From contig NC_071668.1 in the NCBI RefSeq assembly GCF_028554725.1, forward strand, positions 59,738,232-59,802,231: a stretch of DNA of 64,000 bases, read 5' to 3'. Position numbers and translations under genes: made by a program. The notes under the pieces are model-generated. The model saw only the letters and a program-made list of their open reading frames with translations, searched no databases and was not told the DNA's origin. Of this stretch, positions 1-11,927 are shown in pieces (position 1 is the stretch's first letter; each line of letters starts with the position of its first letter). The DNA is from Zeugodacus cucurbitae (lineage: Eukaryota > Arthropoda > Insecta > Diptera > Tephritidae).

Positions 1-690
1 CACACTTTCCGAATGAAAATTTCAGACTGCAATTTAATTTACGTTCAACCACGATTGCCACCATAAAAGTGTCAACAATTGTGGACAGAAATGCTCATAA
101 CGACATACATACAATTGTATAGACTCGTATGTGCAAATGCGAAATCTGTGAATTGTTGAAAATTATGGCAGCAAATAAATATTTACATGTATGTATATAT
201 GTCACACAGAGAAACGCCCCCGCAATCATTTGATAAATTGCATTTGGGCATTTGGGCTTTGGGACATTTGGTTAAATTGTGTAAACAGAAATGAGGATAT
301 TGGATGGAAAATGGCAATAATGCAATTGTGTGTAAATAATAAGCCACATTAGGGACGCAGATAATGACGGTTGCAATTTTGGTGTCATAAATGAAATGTT
401 TGATTTATCAGTGTGTAAACAGTATATGTGACACAAGGATATGTGTAGTTTTGTGCGGTATTTATGTATATAAGGCCACTTTAGATATTCAGAATGAGCA
501 GTTGGTTATATGTCTTAACAGCATTAAAATTTTACGTGTATATGTCGAAATATTTATTTCATACAGCGAACCGGTCGGTAGCGCTCAGAAAGGTGAGTGC
601 TCATCACATATTTTCTAAGATTCAGAGGGTGAAAAGAGTAAACCTACTTGAAGAAGAGGTAGACAGTCACGAAGCTCTGCCACATCAAAT
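1..690. other. AT-rich non-coding DNA
   Basis: Only short chance reading frames are present. The base composition and TATGTATA-like runs are typical of fly intronic or intergenic DNA. I see no gene, repeat structure or recognisable element. Confidence 0.5.
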
Positions 691-699
691 TATTGGATA

Positions 700-1190
700 A
701 TTCGGCGTCGAACCACAGAAAGACCTCCTTGGCCGAGAAAATGTGCTATTCTATTTGGACAACGCACCAGCTAATATCTCCGTCACACCTAAATTGGTCT
801 AATATATTCTACAGAGTTGGCCCCGTGTGACTTTTTTGCTTCAAGGTTTAATACATCGTTGGACAACAATTTGAGTCGAATGAGAAGGTTCATGTCTCCA
901 CGAGAACCTAATTTGCAGGTTTCTAGAAAATGTGTGCTTCAGATAAGTGACAGAAGTTGCGATATAAATCGCCATTCTTTTAAACTCCTCCTTATTTTTT
1001 GTAGGCTATGGACTTATTGGACCGCTGTCAAAAAACTATCACCAAGTTTTAAAGTCGATGAGCAACAATCTGGGCGGAAAAAAATCAACTCCAAGTACTT
1101 TCGCTGCGAGAAACGTTTTTTGGCGGAAATTTGTTGATTTCAAACGAAAATGCTTCTACAGAGGTCATCAAGATGTCGGTGGGGTACATA
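700..1190 (+). pseudogene. Decayed mariner/Tc1-type transposase remnant
   Basis: Reading frames here keep short landmarks of a mariner transposase C-terminal half. A VLFYLDNAPA stretch near 745-775 corresponds to the family's second catalytic Asp motif (DNAPAH). It is followed after a frame change by LAPCDFF near 817-837, the family's third motif (usually PDLAPCDFF). The rest is interrupted by stops and shifts. No start codon, N-terminal DNA-binding region or terminal repeats are recognisable. It is an inactive fossil. The assignment rests on these two motifs in the correct order and spacing and could be weakened by a profile search. Confidence 0.45.
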
Positions 1191-1659
1191 TTTTGTGAAA
1201 TTTCAGTAAAGCTGCGAGTAGTTTAAAGTATTTAGTGAAGATCGACAGCGATAAGAAGCTGAAGAAAATTGGTTTCGAAAGGCATTATTTCCAGATCTTA
1301 GATGTATTATACTCTCAATACCTTTTAAGAATCTAAACAAATTTTCTGTAGTATTTAGTTATGAAGTTCATATCAGTCAGATAGGTTCTTAAGTCATAAC
1401 TCTGTCGCTATATTGGCCAGATATGATTTCCTGTGGCAAGACCATGAAATATTTTGAAAGTTCACACGTAAGTAATTTTCCAACTCTTAGTATCTTATTG
1501 CTTTGGGTTTCCCGTTGATCCAAATGCACTAATTGTAATTGACTTCCGCACTCTCATCTAGCTCTGTCGATTTCTACGACTGAACCTTTTATTCTACAAG
1601 GTCTTTTCGATTAAACCACTGTCTTTATCTAACCAATAAAATGGGATCGTATAAACTAT
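1191..1659. other. Non-coding, nothing recognised
   Basis: This is AT-rich sequence between the transposase remnant and the first HINE copy. No supported coding frame or repeat was seen. Confidence 0.4.
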
Positions 1660-2534
1660 TTTTATACTCTCGCAAAAAAGTTGCTAAGAGAGTATTATAG
1701 TTTTGTTCACATAACGGTTGCTTGTAAGTCCTAAACCTAAAATAGTGAGATATTGGGTAGTATATACCAAAGTCATCAGGGTGACGAGTAAAGATAAAAT
1801 CCAGATATCATTCTGTCCATCTGTCCGTCAATGCAAGCTGAAATTTGAGTAAAAATTAAGATATCTTGATGAAACTTGGTACACATATTTCTTGGAACCA
1901 TAAGAAGGTTAAGTTCGAAGATAGGAGGACTACTGCTACTCCTACAAAATGGCGATAACTGATATAGAGCCATAACTAAGCCGTAAATTAAGCAATGTAA
2001 GTGAAATTTGGTACAAAGGATCGCACAATGAAGGGGCATATTTGAATGTAATTTTTGTGGGGAAGTGGGCGTGGGCCCGCCTAACAGTAAGTTTTTTGTA
2101 CATATCTCGTTAACTGCTTAAGCTAGAATAACGAAACTTTCTAGGGCAGGTTTTTTTAGGTACTACATTAGAAAGTCCAAAAACGGCGTTGTTCCGCCCA
2201 CTTATGGGTCAAAAATCATATATCCGAAACTACTCGACTAATTTCAATGAAATTCGCTTCATAATATCTTCCTGGCTTCCCAATGTATAAAAATTGCAAT
2301 TATAAAAATTGTGCAAATCGGTTGACAACCACGCCTACTTTCCATATACCAGAACTTTGAAGTCGATCTGAATCGTTTACTTTACAATATATAAAGTAAG
2401 CACTGGTGAAGATATCGGAAAAGAACTTTGCACAAATTATGCAAATTGTGTCTTATACTAATAAAATTAAATGAATAAATTGCGAGAGTATTAAACGTTC
2501 GGTTACACTCGAACTTACCCCTTCCTTACTTGTT
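1660..2534 (+). mobile_element. HINE/DINE-1-like element, copy 1
   Basis: The element begins with TATACTCTCGCAA, which folds back on GTTGCTAAGAGAGTAT to form a 5' hairpin. It ends with the inverted motif TTGCGAGAGTAT, a stem-loop (GTTCGG...) and the constant CCTTACTTGTT terminus. The usual GTCY microsatellite is reduced to a short CTGTCCATCTGTCCGTC tract near 1813-1831. It has no coding capacity; predicted frames across it are chance. Orientation is set by comparison with the other copies in the window. It is diverged from them, so probably an older insertion. Confidence 0.75.
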
Positions 2535-4250
2535 AAACATGTGAAATAAAATATTTATATATTCAGCGAATAATGTATTACATTCCATTTTCAACGCTAG
2601 TCCCATATATATTTTGTTCAATATGTCAACTCCAATTGTATCCACAATTCGTTAAGAATCCATTCCATCCATGTGATAATGACGCTGCAACAATAACAAG
2701 CATTCGTATACCATTTAATGTTAAATTGGCTTTGCGGTTAATTAAAATAACCAAAATCTGTACAACCAAATGAGTTTTTCCCATACGAAAAACGAATGCA
2801 CAGCAGAGGACAGCACCGCAAAACACAGAGTACCCAGCAACCGCCAATAAACGTCAATTACCGCGACCAGCGAACAAAATGAGAACATCAACCAAGCGGC
2901 CGCAGCAGTGAACCCCAATACAAACAAAGTAATTGTAATTTAACAAGCTATGGATTTTCACTCTCATCGTTCAAATACGAGGGTGGTTTGATAAATTAGA
3001 GTGAGAGATAGTGTGGCCCAAATATGTTTTGGTAAAGTTTATTTATATAAAATACGCTGAGAAAATAGAGAGGGAAGGGAGAAAGGTAGTAGAGAAGGAC
3101 AGAGAGAGAGGAAGAGTGAGTGTGGTCTAAAGACTATCATCTATAGTTCATCTATCAAAAATATGCTCGAGGAGCATGAAAAGGCTCGGAGATTATTCAT
3201 GAAATACACCTCTGTATACTAATGTAGAATTTATATATTGACAATAATTTCGGAAAGTATGCGGCATTTAAACTCTCTCTGGAAATATTTCAATGGATCG
3301 TTATTTAACTTACAGTTCATATATGGAAGTATTCAACTCTTTTCCGTTTCCAAATCTGAATGAGTTCCTGCATACTAAGAGATTTGTAGCAAACAAATGC
3401 ATTGGAATAGAAGACCGGAGAAGAAGACGCAGAACCTCACGAACATTTACACCATCAAGGAATTTTTACGTATTTTACATTCTGTGCCAAAAAGTAGCCC
3501 TTGTAACAAGATTATAGGCATGGCTTTATACATATATAAATATACTTTATTTTTTTATTAACAACCTTAATCACTTTTCCAACAACAAAAAAGGATTTTC
3601 AGGCTAAAAATATCAACTCTGTTACTGAGAAAAAATCTCATTGAGCACAGTCACAGAGTTTCACGACGTGTGTAGGTTGAGGAAATGCCACAAACAGCTG
3701 AAACCACAACAAAGAGTTTCCATACTCTGCTAAAAGGCGAAAAGTCCGTAATCAACTGCCAGCAGTGGATTGGCAAAAAATGAATTTAACATGTCAGTTG
3801 GCGTGTTGTTGGTGGAAGTATGGTTGAAATGCTGAAGTAAGTAGGTTAAAAAATGGCTCTTTTAATTGTTTAACAAAATTTCGCATAAATATTTAAATAA
3901 AAAAAAAATAAAAACTTAAAAAAAGTAAACTCAAGATATTTATTCGAACTTTGAAAATCATAATGCCACTTCAATATCGTCGAAAGATACTCATCATTTG
4001 CACTGGATATCTCATATTTTATATATATGTATTTTCCTGTTACTACTCTAATGAGCATAGAGGCATTAGGATGATTCATGGGGGAGTGATGTTCATATAT
4101 AAACTCTTTCTTTCAAATGATAACCTCATTCACGGTCCGTAAAGGCGTCCTGATCACTGTTATCTTGATGTCGACTGAAGGACATCTGGTACATACTTCC
4201 ATCCACACAAAGAATTTTTTATTGGCTACGTGCTGCAGCACTAGTCATCC
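2535..4250. other. Non-coding DNA with a possible mariner terminal motif
   Basis: No coding region is supported. Around 2981-2998 the sequence ACGAGGGTGGTTTGATAA resembles the outer end of some insect mariner elements, but no partner inverted repeat or transposase is recognisable nearby. A purine-rich GAGAG tract lies near 3060-3120. The arginine-rich frame near 3410 has no recognisable family. Confidence 0.3.
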
Positions 4251-4251
4251 A

Positions 4252-4372
4252 TTTTAACCTCGCTTGGGTACAGAAAAAATCATGTTTTTTTTAATCAAGA
4301 TATGATCGAATTTCTGTGCCATATTTTTCTGTACCCAAGCAAGTACAATGGGAGGAAATGGGTTAAACCACA
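4252..4372. repeat. Foldback (inverted-repeat) element, about 120 bp
   Basis: CTTGGGTACAGAAAAA at 4264-4279 is matched by its reverse complement TTTTTCTGTACCCAAG at 4325-4340. A looser outer pair, TTTAACC and GGTTAAA, lies at the two edges. The structure can fold into a long hairpin and looks like a small MITE or foldback transposon. Both TTTAACC/GGTTAAA edges contain TTAA, which could be a target duplication, but I cannot prove the ends. Other copies would be needed to define the family. Confidence 0.55.
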
Positions 4373-4855
4373 TTACTATAGAAACCACATATAGAAATAA
4401 TCTAATAATAAAAAGTCATAAGGTAACGAGTCTTGCTAACGTCTTGGATCTACTTCTAGAAACTTTTGGATTTAAAAAGTTTTTAGAAACTTCGGCTGAT
4501 AAGAAGTGACACTATATTTGAGAAGCCCGTTAAAACTAAAGTTTAGCATTCTTTCAGCATCATGCTTTGGGGACTAAGAATTATTTATCTTGAAATTCTA
4601 CTAAATATAATATTAAATATATCTATTCATTTTCTCTAAGTCTTTTAAGCATGTCGGTGCAGACGTTCTGAAGCACTAAGTAATTGTTCCAAGTATACAA
4701 TTTTATTTAATAGTTTGATTTAATTTTCTTATTTAAAACACGTTTTCTCGTATAATTTCGCATATGAATCGGTAATATATATATTTTTATATCGATATCG
4801 ATATATATTTGTATATCGAGTGATCTAAGTAGCGATACTTTTTTCAATAGCCTTT

Positions 4856-5580
4856 TTTGACAGATCACGCGTCAACAAATGCTGTCATGCCGTTCGCAGA
4901 AACTCGGACTGACGTATTGAACGACTTGGCGAATTTTACCTTGAGATCTTAAATTTAAACTGCTTGTGCTAGAACTGAAGCCTTTTGACCTTCCCAAGCG
5001 ATATCGCTTCGCTCTATGGGCTCTTGAATAGTTCCAAGAAGATCCGACGGTTTCGAGTTATATTTTGTTCAGCGTTGAGGCCCATTCCAGTCTGTATGGG
5101 TATGTATGTAAACAACCAAAATTTCCGCATTTCGTCCCGTACAATCTGAAGAGATTTAAGAGGTTATATTAAAAATTATGCCGGTGTGAACGTCAATGAC
5201 GACCTTTATCGCGTCATAACAGCCGACTATATAACCGACTGGCATTTGGTTTCAACAAAACTGCGCCATTTCCCACACATCGCATTAATTAATGGATTTA
5301 TTGAGAGAACACTTCGGTGAGCATATAATTTGACGTTTTGGGACGGCTGATTGGCCACCAAGATTGTGTGATATCACACCGTTAGACGTTTTTCTGTGGC
5401 GATATGTGAAGTCTTAAGTCTACGCGGACAATCCCGCTTCGATTTAGGCCTTGCAGCAAAACATCACGCGTGTCATTCGCTAGTTATCATTCAAAATGCT
5501 CGAACCATGCATCGAAAACTGGACTCAACGGATGTATCATCTCAAATGTAGCTCTGGCAAACATTTGAAAGAGATAATTT
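4856..5580 (+). pseudogene. Decayed mariner-superfamily transposase, copy A
   Basis: Many frame changes separate pieces of a DDE transposase. The clearest are a piece reading VNDDLYRVITADYITDW near 5190, an ERTLR segment near 5305, and a segment before 5400 corresponding to the third catalytic motif (DITPLDxFLW, partly in frame). It aligns piece by piece with the remnant at 10868-11720, which shares the CGCGAC/CGCGTC ATAACMGCCGACTA block and the GAGAACACTTCGGTGAG block. No intact frame, start or terminal repeats are visible. Likely family: the mariner/Tc1 group whose third motif is followed by FLWGYVK-type residues. Inactive. Confidence 0.6.
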
Positions 5581-6220
5581 TTAAAAAATGAATGCCAAAG
5601 AATGTGTTTTCAAATTATAATAAAAATTCCCCTTTAAATTTAATTTTTTTGTTATTTTTTCTTAAATAAGGAAAGGATTTTATTTCAGCCTAGACAATAT
5701 TTCGAAAAAATATATGTCTTCAGAAAATGCTGGGGTCCAATAGAGATATTACTTTTTCCAATGCACTTACCTCCGGGGCAGTAGTGGCAGGTGATTACCA
5801 AACAACCACAGACGCTTCTCACCGAACCATTTGTCCATAGACTCCAAGTCAGAAACTTTTAGTGAAAAAATATGCAGCAAAAGCTTTTTTCCAAATTGAA
5901 GAAACAAATCCGGTTTACAAATGTAACCAAAGTATTATGAAATTCTAGTGTTTTGTTAAAAATTTTCATTTGTTTAAATGGAACTTTCACTACCCAACAC
6001 TATGCGGCAACGTGACGTCGTAACAATAACAATCCATGTTGTTGTCAAGCATTTTAAACTTTCACTACTTCCGCGCACACACACACACAAATGTCAAAAA
6101 ATGCGCTAACAAAACGCAATGCTGCCAACTGCCGTCAACACAGCAACCGTTATAAATATGCACATAAAAATTCACAAAAGGAAGTGTTTTAGTAATTTAA
6201 ATTTAATTTTCTTATTTTAA
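5581..6220. other. Non-coding DNA with a short CA repeat
   Basis: AT-rich sequence with a CACACACACACACA tract near 6076-6089. No coding evidence. Confidence 0.4.
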
Positions 6221-6620
6221 ACACTTTTTTGTGCACGTTTTTATTTCCAGCTGAGCGCAGCAATGTTTTTTATGCACGGCTTTCTCTTTTCGAAAAGCGT
6301 TTGAAAGGAAATGCGCACTGCATACGGTCTGCTGGCGCGGCAAGTGTTGGTGCGCTTGGTTGCACGCGGAGCGGCGCCTGGCAGCGCGTTAAGTGGCAGA
6401 AAAGCAAAAGTTTGTTTATTTCAGCGCACGAACGTTGTGGTGTTGGTGTGTTTTACGCTCACAGGGTGCACGCGAAGGGGTGCTTCTGCGGTAATAACAA
6501 TAGACAAAGCGGCGGTTGCTGCTGGCAACGCGACAGTTGGTCGCGTGGGTTTGTTGCAAAATTTTCGGTTTTTGTTGTTTTTTACATTTTTGTTGCTATT
6601 TTTTGTTTAATATAGTTATT
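6221..6620. other. GC-rich island with open frames; possible exon or regulatory DNA
   Basis: This is one of the few GC-rich stretches in an AT-rich neighbourhood. It is preceded by a pyrimidine tract and TTTCCAG at about 6244-6250, which resembles a splice acceptor. Two overlapping forward frames stay open for about 100-128 codons. The translation is rich in Ser, Gly, Arg and Cys, with no recognisable domain and a low-complexity FVVFYIFVAIF tail from a GTT-rich tract. It could be a 5' untranslated exon or enhancer of a gene outside the window. I do not call a protein. Confidence 0.25.
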
Positions 6621-6843
6621 TTTAACATTTCCACAATTTTTTTTTAACGTTTTTTGTATTTTTTGATCATTATGTGTAAGGAGAATTGACATCGTTAGTG
6701 ACGTTTTTGTTATTTTTTTGGGGCTACAAAATATATTCCACTTTTGTTAACAGAAATTGATGCGTTCCCCTCTTAATTCGATGGTTTATATGAGTTTCCA
6801 GGAGATATTACGAAATGTTATTTATGCAGTCTGATATTTTTAT
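6621..6843. other. Non-coding DNA, nothing recognised
   Basis: T-rich sequence without a supported feature. Confidence 0.4.
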
Positions 6844-6897
6844 ACTCAACAAGAATTAAGCATTTATCTAACTCAACAAGAATTAAGCATTTATCTA
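6844..6897. repeat. Perfect 2 x 27-bp tandem duplication
   Basis: The unit beginning ACTCAACAAGAATTAAGCAT is present twice, head to tail, with no mismatch visible. This suggests a recent local duplication. Confidence 0.9.
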
Positions 6898-7689
6898 ACT
6901 GCCTAGATACTTAATCCTTTCAGTTATCCAAAGTTCGAAACGCAATTTATCCGGTCTCATCGATCCAATTTATTGTAACTTTCGATATTGAACGAAATTA
7001 ATGCAGTAGGTTAGCTTACAGTTGACATTGGGTCTATAACTTTATTAGTAGGGTTTGTCAAGGGATAGAATAAGATGACATTATTCCATTGTTCCAGTAT
7101 TCATGCGCCAAGATATATCCCATTATCCCGTCCGTTCAAAAACATTTTTTTACTTTTCGCTTTAGGTCACTAACATTGGGATTCAAAATTCAATTCCTCC
7201 ATATACAAGTCGTTTAAAATTTATAAATCTACCTACACTCACTAATCGTAGGGAAATACTCGGCATAATATTTCCAGTAAAACTTCTGAATGGTTCAGTT
7301 TGTAGTTCATTCTTTTTGTCAGATATTAAGTTTAATGTCCCATTTCGTTCATCCAGATAGTTTAGACCATTACTTTTAAAATCTTCTAGGATAAATTTTG
7401 AGCTAAGGGGTCAGGGGTAGTCAGAGACGCGAAAAAATGACAATTTTAAGTAATTTTTTTTGCTATTAAAATATGTTATTTTACAATAACTCCTTGTGGT
7501 GAAAATCAGAAGTACTTGTAGATTTATTAAAAATTAATCGGATAAGAAATATTAGTTTTACAAATAGAAAATTCTGCGCCGTTTTTTACTTTTTTCAAAA
7601 ATTAACAAAATGGCGACATCTGAATATTTTTTATAGATTTTCGTTAAAAAATCGACAGTTAACTAATCATAAAAAAATTATATTAAAAA
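6898..7689. other. Non-coding DNA, partly an older repeat interrupted by a HINE
   Basis: No gene. The part from about 7410 to 7689, together with 8827 to about 9100, reads like the two halves of an older repeat split by the HINE insertion. The right half resembles the TTAA-flanked MITE at 52610-53014. The left end of that host element is not clearly defined. Confidence 0.35.
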
Positions 7690-8826
7690 ACAAGTAAGGA
7701 AAGGCTAAGTTCGGGTGCTACCGAACATTTTATACTATCTCAATTTATTTAGAGATTTACCTATATTTTCGGTGAAAAATTACCCTTAGGCACTGAGTTC
7801 TTCATGTTTGATATCAGGGGCCTTGAAAAGTCATGGTCCGACTTTGACAATTTTTCCACAATTCATATCACAGCTCAAATACAGTATTTGTGTAAAGTTT
7901 TATTTCGCTATCCTCATTGGTTCCTTATGTATATCTTATAAAGTGAAGGAATCAGATGAAATTCAAAATTGAGTTATATGGGAATAGGCGTAGTTGTGAA
8001 CCGATTTCGCCCATATTTCACCAGTGTCATCAGGGTGTCAAGGAAATATTATATACCGAATTTCATTCGAATCATTCTTGAGTTATGGTTTTTGACCCAT
8101 AAGTGGGCGATGCCACGCCCATTTTCCATTTTGTAAAAAAACCTCAGTGCAGCTTCCTTCTGCCATTTCTTGTGTAAAATTTGGTGTTGCTGACGTTTCT
8201 CGTTACTGAGTTAACGCACTTTTAGTCATTTTCAACCTAACCTTTGTATGGGAGGTAGGCGTGGTTATAATCCGATTTTCTCCATTTTTGGACTGTATAA
8301 GGTAGTACCTAAAGTAAATGACTCCAGAAAGTTTCCTTGATATAGCTTTAGTAGTGTGCGAGGTATGTACAAAAAACTTAGTAGGGGTCGGGGCCACGCC
8401 CACTTCCTCAAAAAAATTACATCCACATATGCCCCTTCTTAGTGCGATCCTTCGTACCAAATTTTATTTCAATAGCTTTATTTATAGCTTAGTTATGGCA
8501 CTTTAAGTGTTTTCGGTTTTCGCCATTTTGTGGGCGTGGCAGTGGTCCGATTACGCCCATTTTCGAACTTAACCTTCTTATGGTGCCAAGGAATACGCGT
8601 TCTAAGTTTCATTAAGATATCTCAATTTTTACTCAAGTTACAGCTTGCACGGACGGACGGACGGACGGACAGAGAGACATCCGGATTTGAACTTTACTCG
8701 TCACCCTGATCACTTTGGTATATATAACCCTATATCTAACTCGTTTAGTTTTAGGACTTACAAACAACCGTTATGTGGACAAAACTATAATACTCTCTTT
8801 AGCAACTTTTGTTGCGAGAGTATAAA
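7690..8826 (-). mobile_element. HINE/DINE-1-like element, copy 2
   Basis: Read on the minus strand, this is a nearly full-length copy. The 5' hairpin TATACTCTCGCAAC/GTTGCTAAAGAGAGTAT lies at 8789-8826. A GTCC-type microsatellite (seen as ACGGACGGACGGACGGAC) lies at 8650-8668. The 3' end at 7690-7735 has the stem-loop GTTCGG...CCGAAC and the CCTTACTTGTT terminus. The inverted subterminal motif near 7730 has decayed (TATACTATCTC). Short frames over it share peptides with other copies because of the repeat, not because of a protein. Confidence 0.85.
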
Positions 8827-9010
8827 AAAGCATCGATCCGGCCAAGGATAATTATGTATTCTAAAACCTGTAGAAATTTCATTAAAATCTACTGAGCCGT
8901 TTTGGAGTTACAGTTGTCAAAAAACGTAGTTTTGAGAAAAACGCATGTAAGGTTTCACACTAGCGTGTTGAAATGCCCGAGCGCTCTTTGTTATTTGTCG
9001 AATAACTCGA
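8827..9010. repeat. Fragment related to the 52610-53014 TTAA MITE
   Basis: The stretch around 8918-8998 (GTTTTGAGAAAAACGC, then a block ending GAGCGCTCTTTG) resembles 47100-47190 and the reverse complement of 52745-52825. The similarity is diverged and I judged it by eye. No terminal repeat is visible here. Confidence 0.4.
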
Positions 9011-10867
9011 AAATTAATTATGAGATCAACTTAAAATTTTCAGAGAACATTTGTAAGATATTACACTTATCAGGAATACAAACCCCTAACCCTTTAAACA
9101 TACCATTTCGCCGAATATTTCATGATTTTAATTCTCATTCCAGCACATTTGATCTATCTGACTCAATCTTTAGCATCAAAAAAACTATTCTGTTTTAATA
9201 GAACATTCAGAAAATTTAACATTTTTTTTAGTTCTGTAGCTGTGCAGTTTGAGATCTCGACGTTTAAAAATCTCTTTCTTTTCATGACTTGGTAAATCCC
9301 GCTCGTTTGAGTATTGCGTCTCAAGCGTCGGTTGGGTGGAAGGAGGACAATTGTATGGGTTTATAATAAAATTCACGAATTCCCAGGAAGATGGCCAATA
9401 CCTTGAACAATACTATTTTATTTGGGCTACTTAAATAAATGTAAATTTTTAGAATATTTCTTTATATATCAATATAATTTATTTACAAGACCAAGTCTAA
9501 TAATTAACAACAGGAGTTGGTTCACTTTGGGCAACCATTAAGTGGTTAAATACTTAACCTTTTATATTCTTAGTTCTATATTCTATATTTTAATTGTTCT
9601 CCTCGGAATTAGATATATTTTTTGATTGTTATAGGGCAACAATCTCTAATTACCTTTCGATTTCAAGTGAACTCTGTTGAAGTCATGAAAGGAAATAGTG
9701 GAATCAAATAATTTCAGATGAAACTCAGTTTTAGAGATTTTGACTTTTAAACTTTATGTTCTGTTCAAATCGGTAAAATATTGTTTTCGATAGTTAAACA
9801 GTAAAATTTTGAAAATCTTACTGTTGCTACTTTAATTTCTTTACAAAGCTTTTACATATGAAATCAAAAAGGAAACAAGAAATAGAACATGTCACTCCTT
9901 TTTCACACCACCATATTGTACTAGGAATTTCCTGAAACTGTTTGCCCTAACAAGCCAACAAACAATGTAACAAACCATGCAAAGCCGGTGCAAAAAACAG
10001 AATACTAGATATTGTACATTGTATTCTTTTCCACAACATTTCACTCTCAGTACTTGCCTCATAGTTGCCAGCATTTGCATCATTGCTGCATTGTCTTTGG
10101 GCTGTCTAGCATTCACACCTGCCAGCAGTGTTTATCCTAATCCTTGTGCTTTTCACATTTTTTATTTTTGCAATTTTTTTACAGTACATTGTTTTGGTAG
10201 GATCAACACCTGCTCACAGCCGCACGCGCTCACTGACACACGTTTGTTACACTCCTTTGCCCTTAAATAACTACATTCAAATGTATATTTGTTTGTAGCT
10301 AGATTTTACAAAAATGCTTGCCAAGGTGTTCCTTTCATTCATTCATTTTTGTTTTCGTTTTGCAGTTTTTGTTTACACCACTGTTTTGGCCAACTGTTCC
10401 GCATGTTGTTATGAATTTGTTAACAAATTTATTTGGGCGTGCGGATAAGCGCTCACGTACGTAAAAAGTTATGCATGTTACAACTGCGTGCGAAATTACA
10501 TGTGTTAGTTTTCTCACGGTACCCGGAGAGAAATACTCGTATATAGGGAGTATTTTATAAATTGAAATCTAAAATTTCTTCGATTATCCTGAGACCCTAT
10601 ACTTACACCGATAGGATAGTCTGTTCCTTCTCTGATTGAGGTTCGATAGATGCAGTCCATTGTTTCGTCTGGTCCTTGGTCAGTAGATCTATGAGGTAAT
10701 CCATGTCGCGGTTGATTCATGTCCAGCTTGATTCATGTCCAGCTGTCATGTTATTTTTGTTCAGTATTGTTTTCCATTTCATCATGGAAAGACTTACGCT
10801 TGAATAACCTTTCTTAAATTGTTCAACTTTATAACAAAAAATCTCAATCAAAAAAAAAAGTTCTGTA
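9011..10867. other. Non-coding DNA, nothing recognised
   Basis: AT-rich DNA. Short frames on both strands lack recognisable domains. Confidence 0.4.
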
Positions 10868-11720
10868 AAGAATGTGTTTCGCGCGATTCGCTCAAATTAT
10901 GGTCAACATAAGCGGCCTATTGAACATACTATTCCCAACACCATCACCTATCTTGAGACCCAATATTCATTATTGGATCAAATTTTACCGAATACTTTAG
11001 CACGCAGTGAAGAAAATATAGCAGCAGTAACTGAGAGTGTACACGAAGGCCGTGGAAAGTCGTTTGGGCGCAGTTCGCAACAACTCGGACATAAGTATGC
11101 AACGACTTGGCGCATTTATGTCGATATCTGAAATTGAAAGCTTACAAAATACGGGTTGTGTAAGAACTGAAGTCGCTAGACCTACTTAAGTGACATCGTT
11201 GCGCTCTATGAGCTCTAAAAGTTGCAAGAAGATTCGAGGTTTTCTAGCCAAATTCTGTTCGGCGATGAGGCCCCATTGTGCCTTGGGACGAAGAGTAATC
11301 TGAAGAGATTCAAGAGCTCCCATTTCATTCAGAAAAAACAACGTTTGGTGTGGCTTGTGGGGCGGTGGAAGAATCGGTCCATATTTCTTCAAAAATGGCT
11401 CCGGTGAGAAAGTAACCGACAATGGCGACCGTTATCGCGACATGATAACCGACTATTTGATGCCTGAAATTTAAGGCTCGTGATCTCGCCGACATGTGGT
11501 TTCAAAAAGACGGCACCACTTCCCATAATTCGCATCAATCAATGATTATTGAGAGAACACTTCGGTGAGTAGATTTCACATTTTGGGTTGGTCGATTGGT
11601 CACCGTTAGACTTTTTTCTGGGGGCATATTTAAAATTTAAAGTATATAGGACAATCCCGCTACGATTCCGGCGTGTCATTCGTTAGTCACCAGTCGATAT
11701 GCCATGTTTACAATTAAATG
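10868..11720 (+). pseudogene. Decayed mariner-superfamily transposase, copy B
   Basis: The better preserved relative of the 4856 remnant. The first frame (10874-11131) gives an N-terminal helix-turn-helix-like region with RSEENIAAVTESVHEGRGKS followed by SSQQLG, typical of the transposase's paired DNA-binding domain. A second piece (about 11250-11400) contains FGDEA, the first catalytic Asp motif. It is followed by VWLVGRW-type and FFKNGSGE-type residues in different frames. A third (about 11500) has FQKDG, the second catalytic motif. Frameshifts, stops and deletions make it inactive. No terminal inverted repeats were recognised. Confidence 0.7.
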
Positions 11721-11927
11721 TAGTACAAAACGAAGGGAGCTCCGAAAGAAGAGTTCCCAGACATCACCTGTATATGGAGAGATCTTGTTATGAGGATATT
11801 TTATAAAGGCCTTTCGGTTCTTGACTTAAAATAATAAGTCGGCATATTCTGAACCTTTGTGAATTTTGAGTTCTTTAACATAGCCGTGAGATATTTTGTA
11901 CTCCACCTAAATGCTAATTAACTCTAT

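Noticed and set aside
2981..3030. A mariner terminal inverted repeat
   Set aside because: Only one end resembles a known terminus. No partner repeat or transposase sequence was found within about 1.5 kb.
8645..8851. Repeated short peptides such as GRTDGRTD and PDHFGIYNPISNS found in many places
   Set aside because: They are translations of the HINE microsatellite and flanking body in every copy. They occur in several frames and on both strands and are not proteins.
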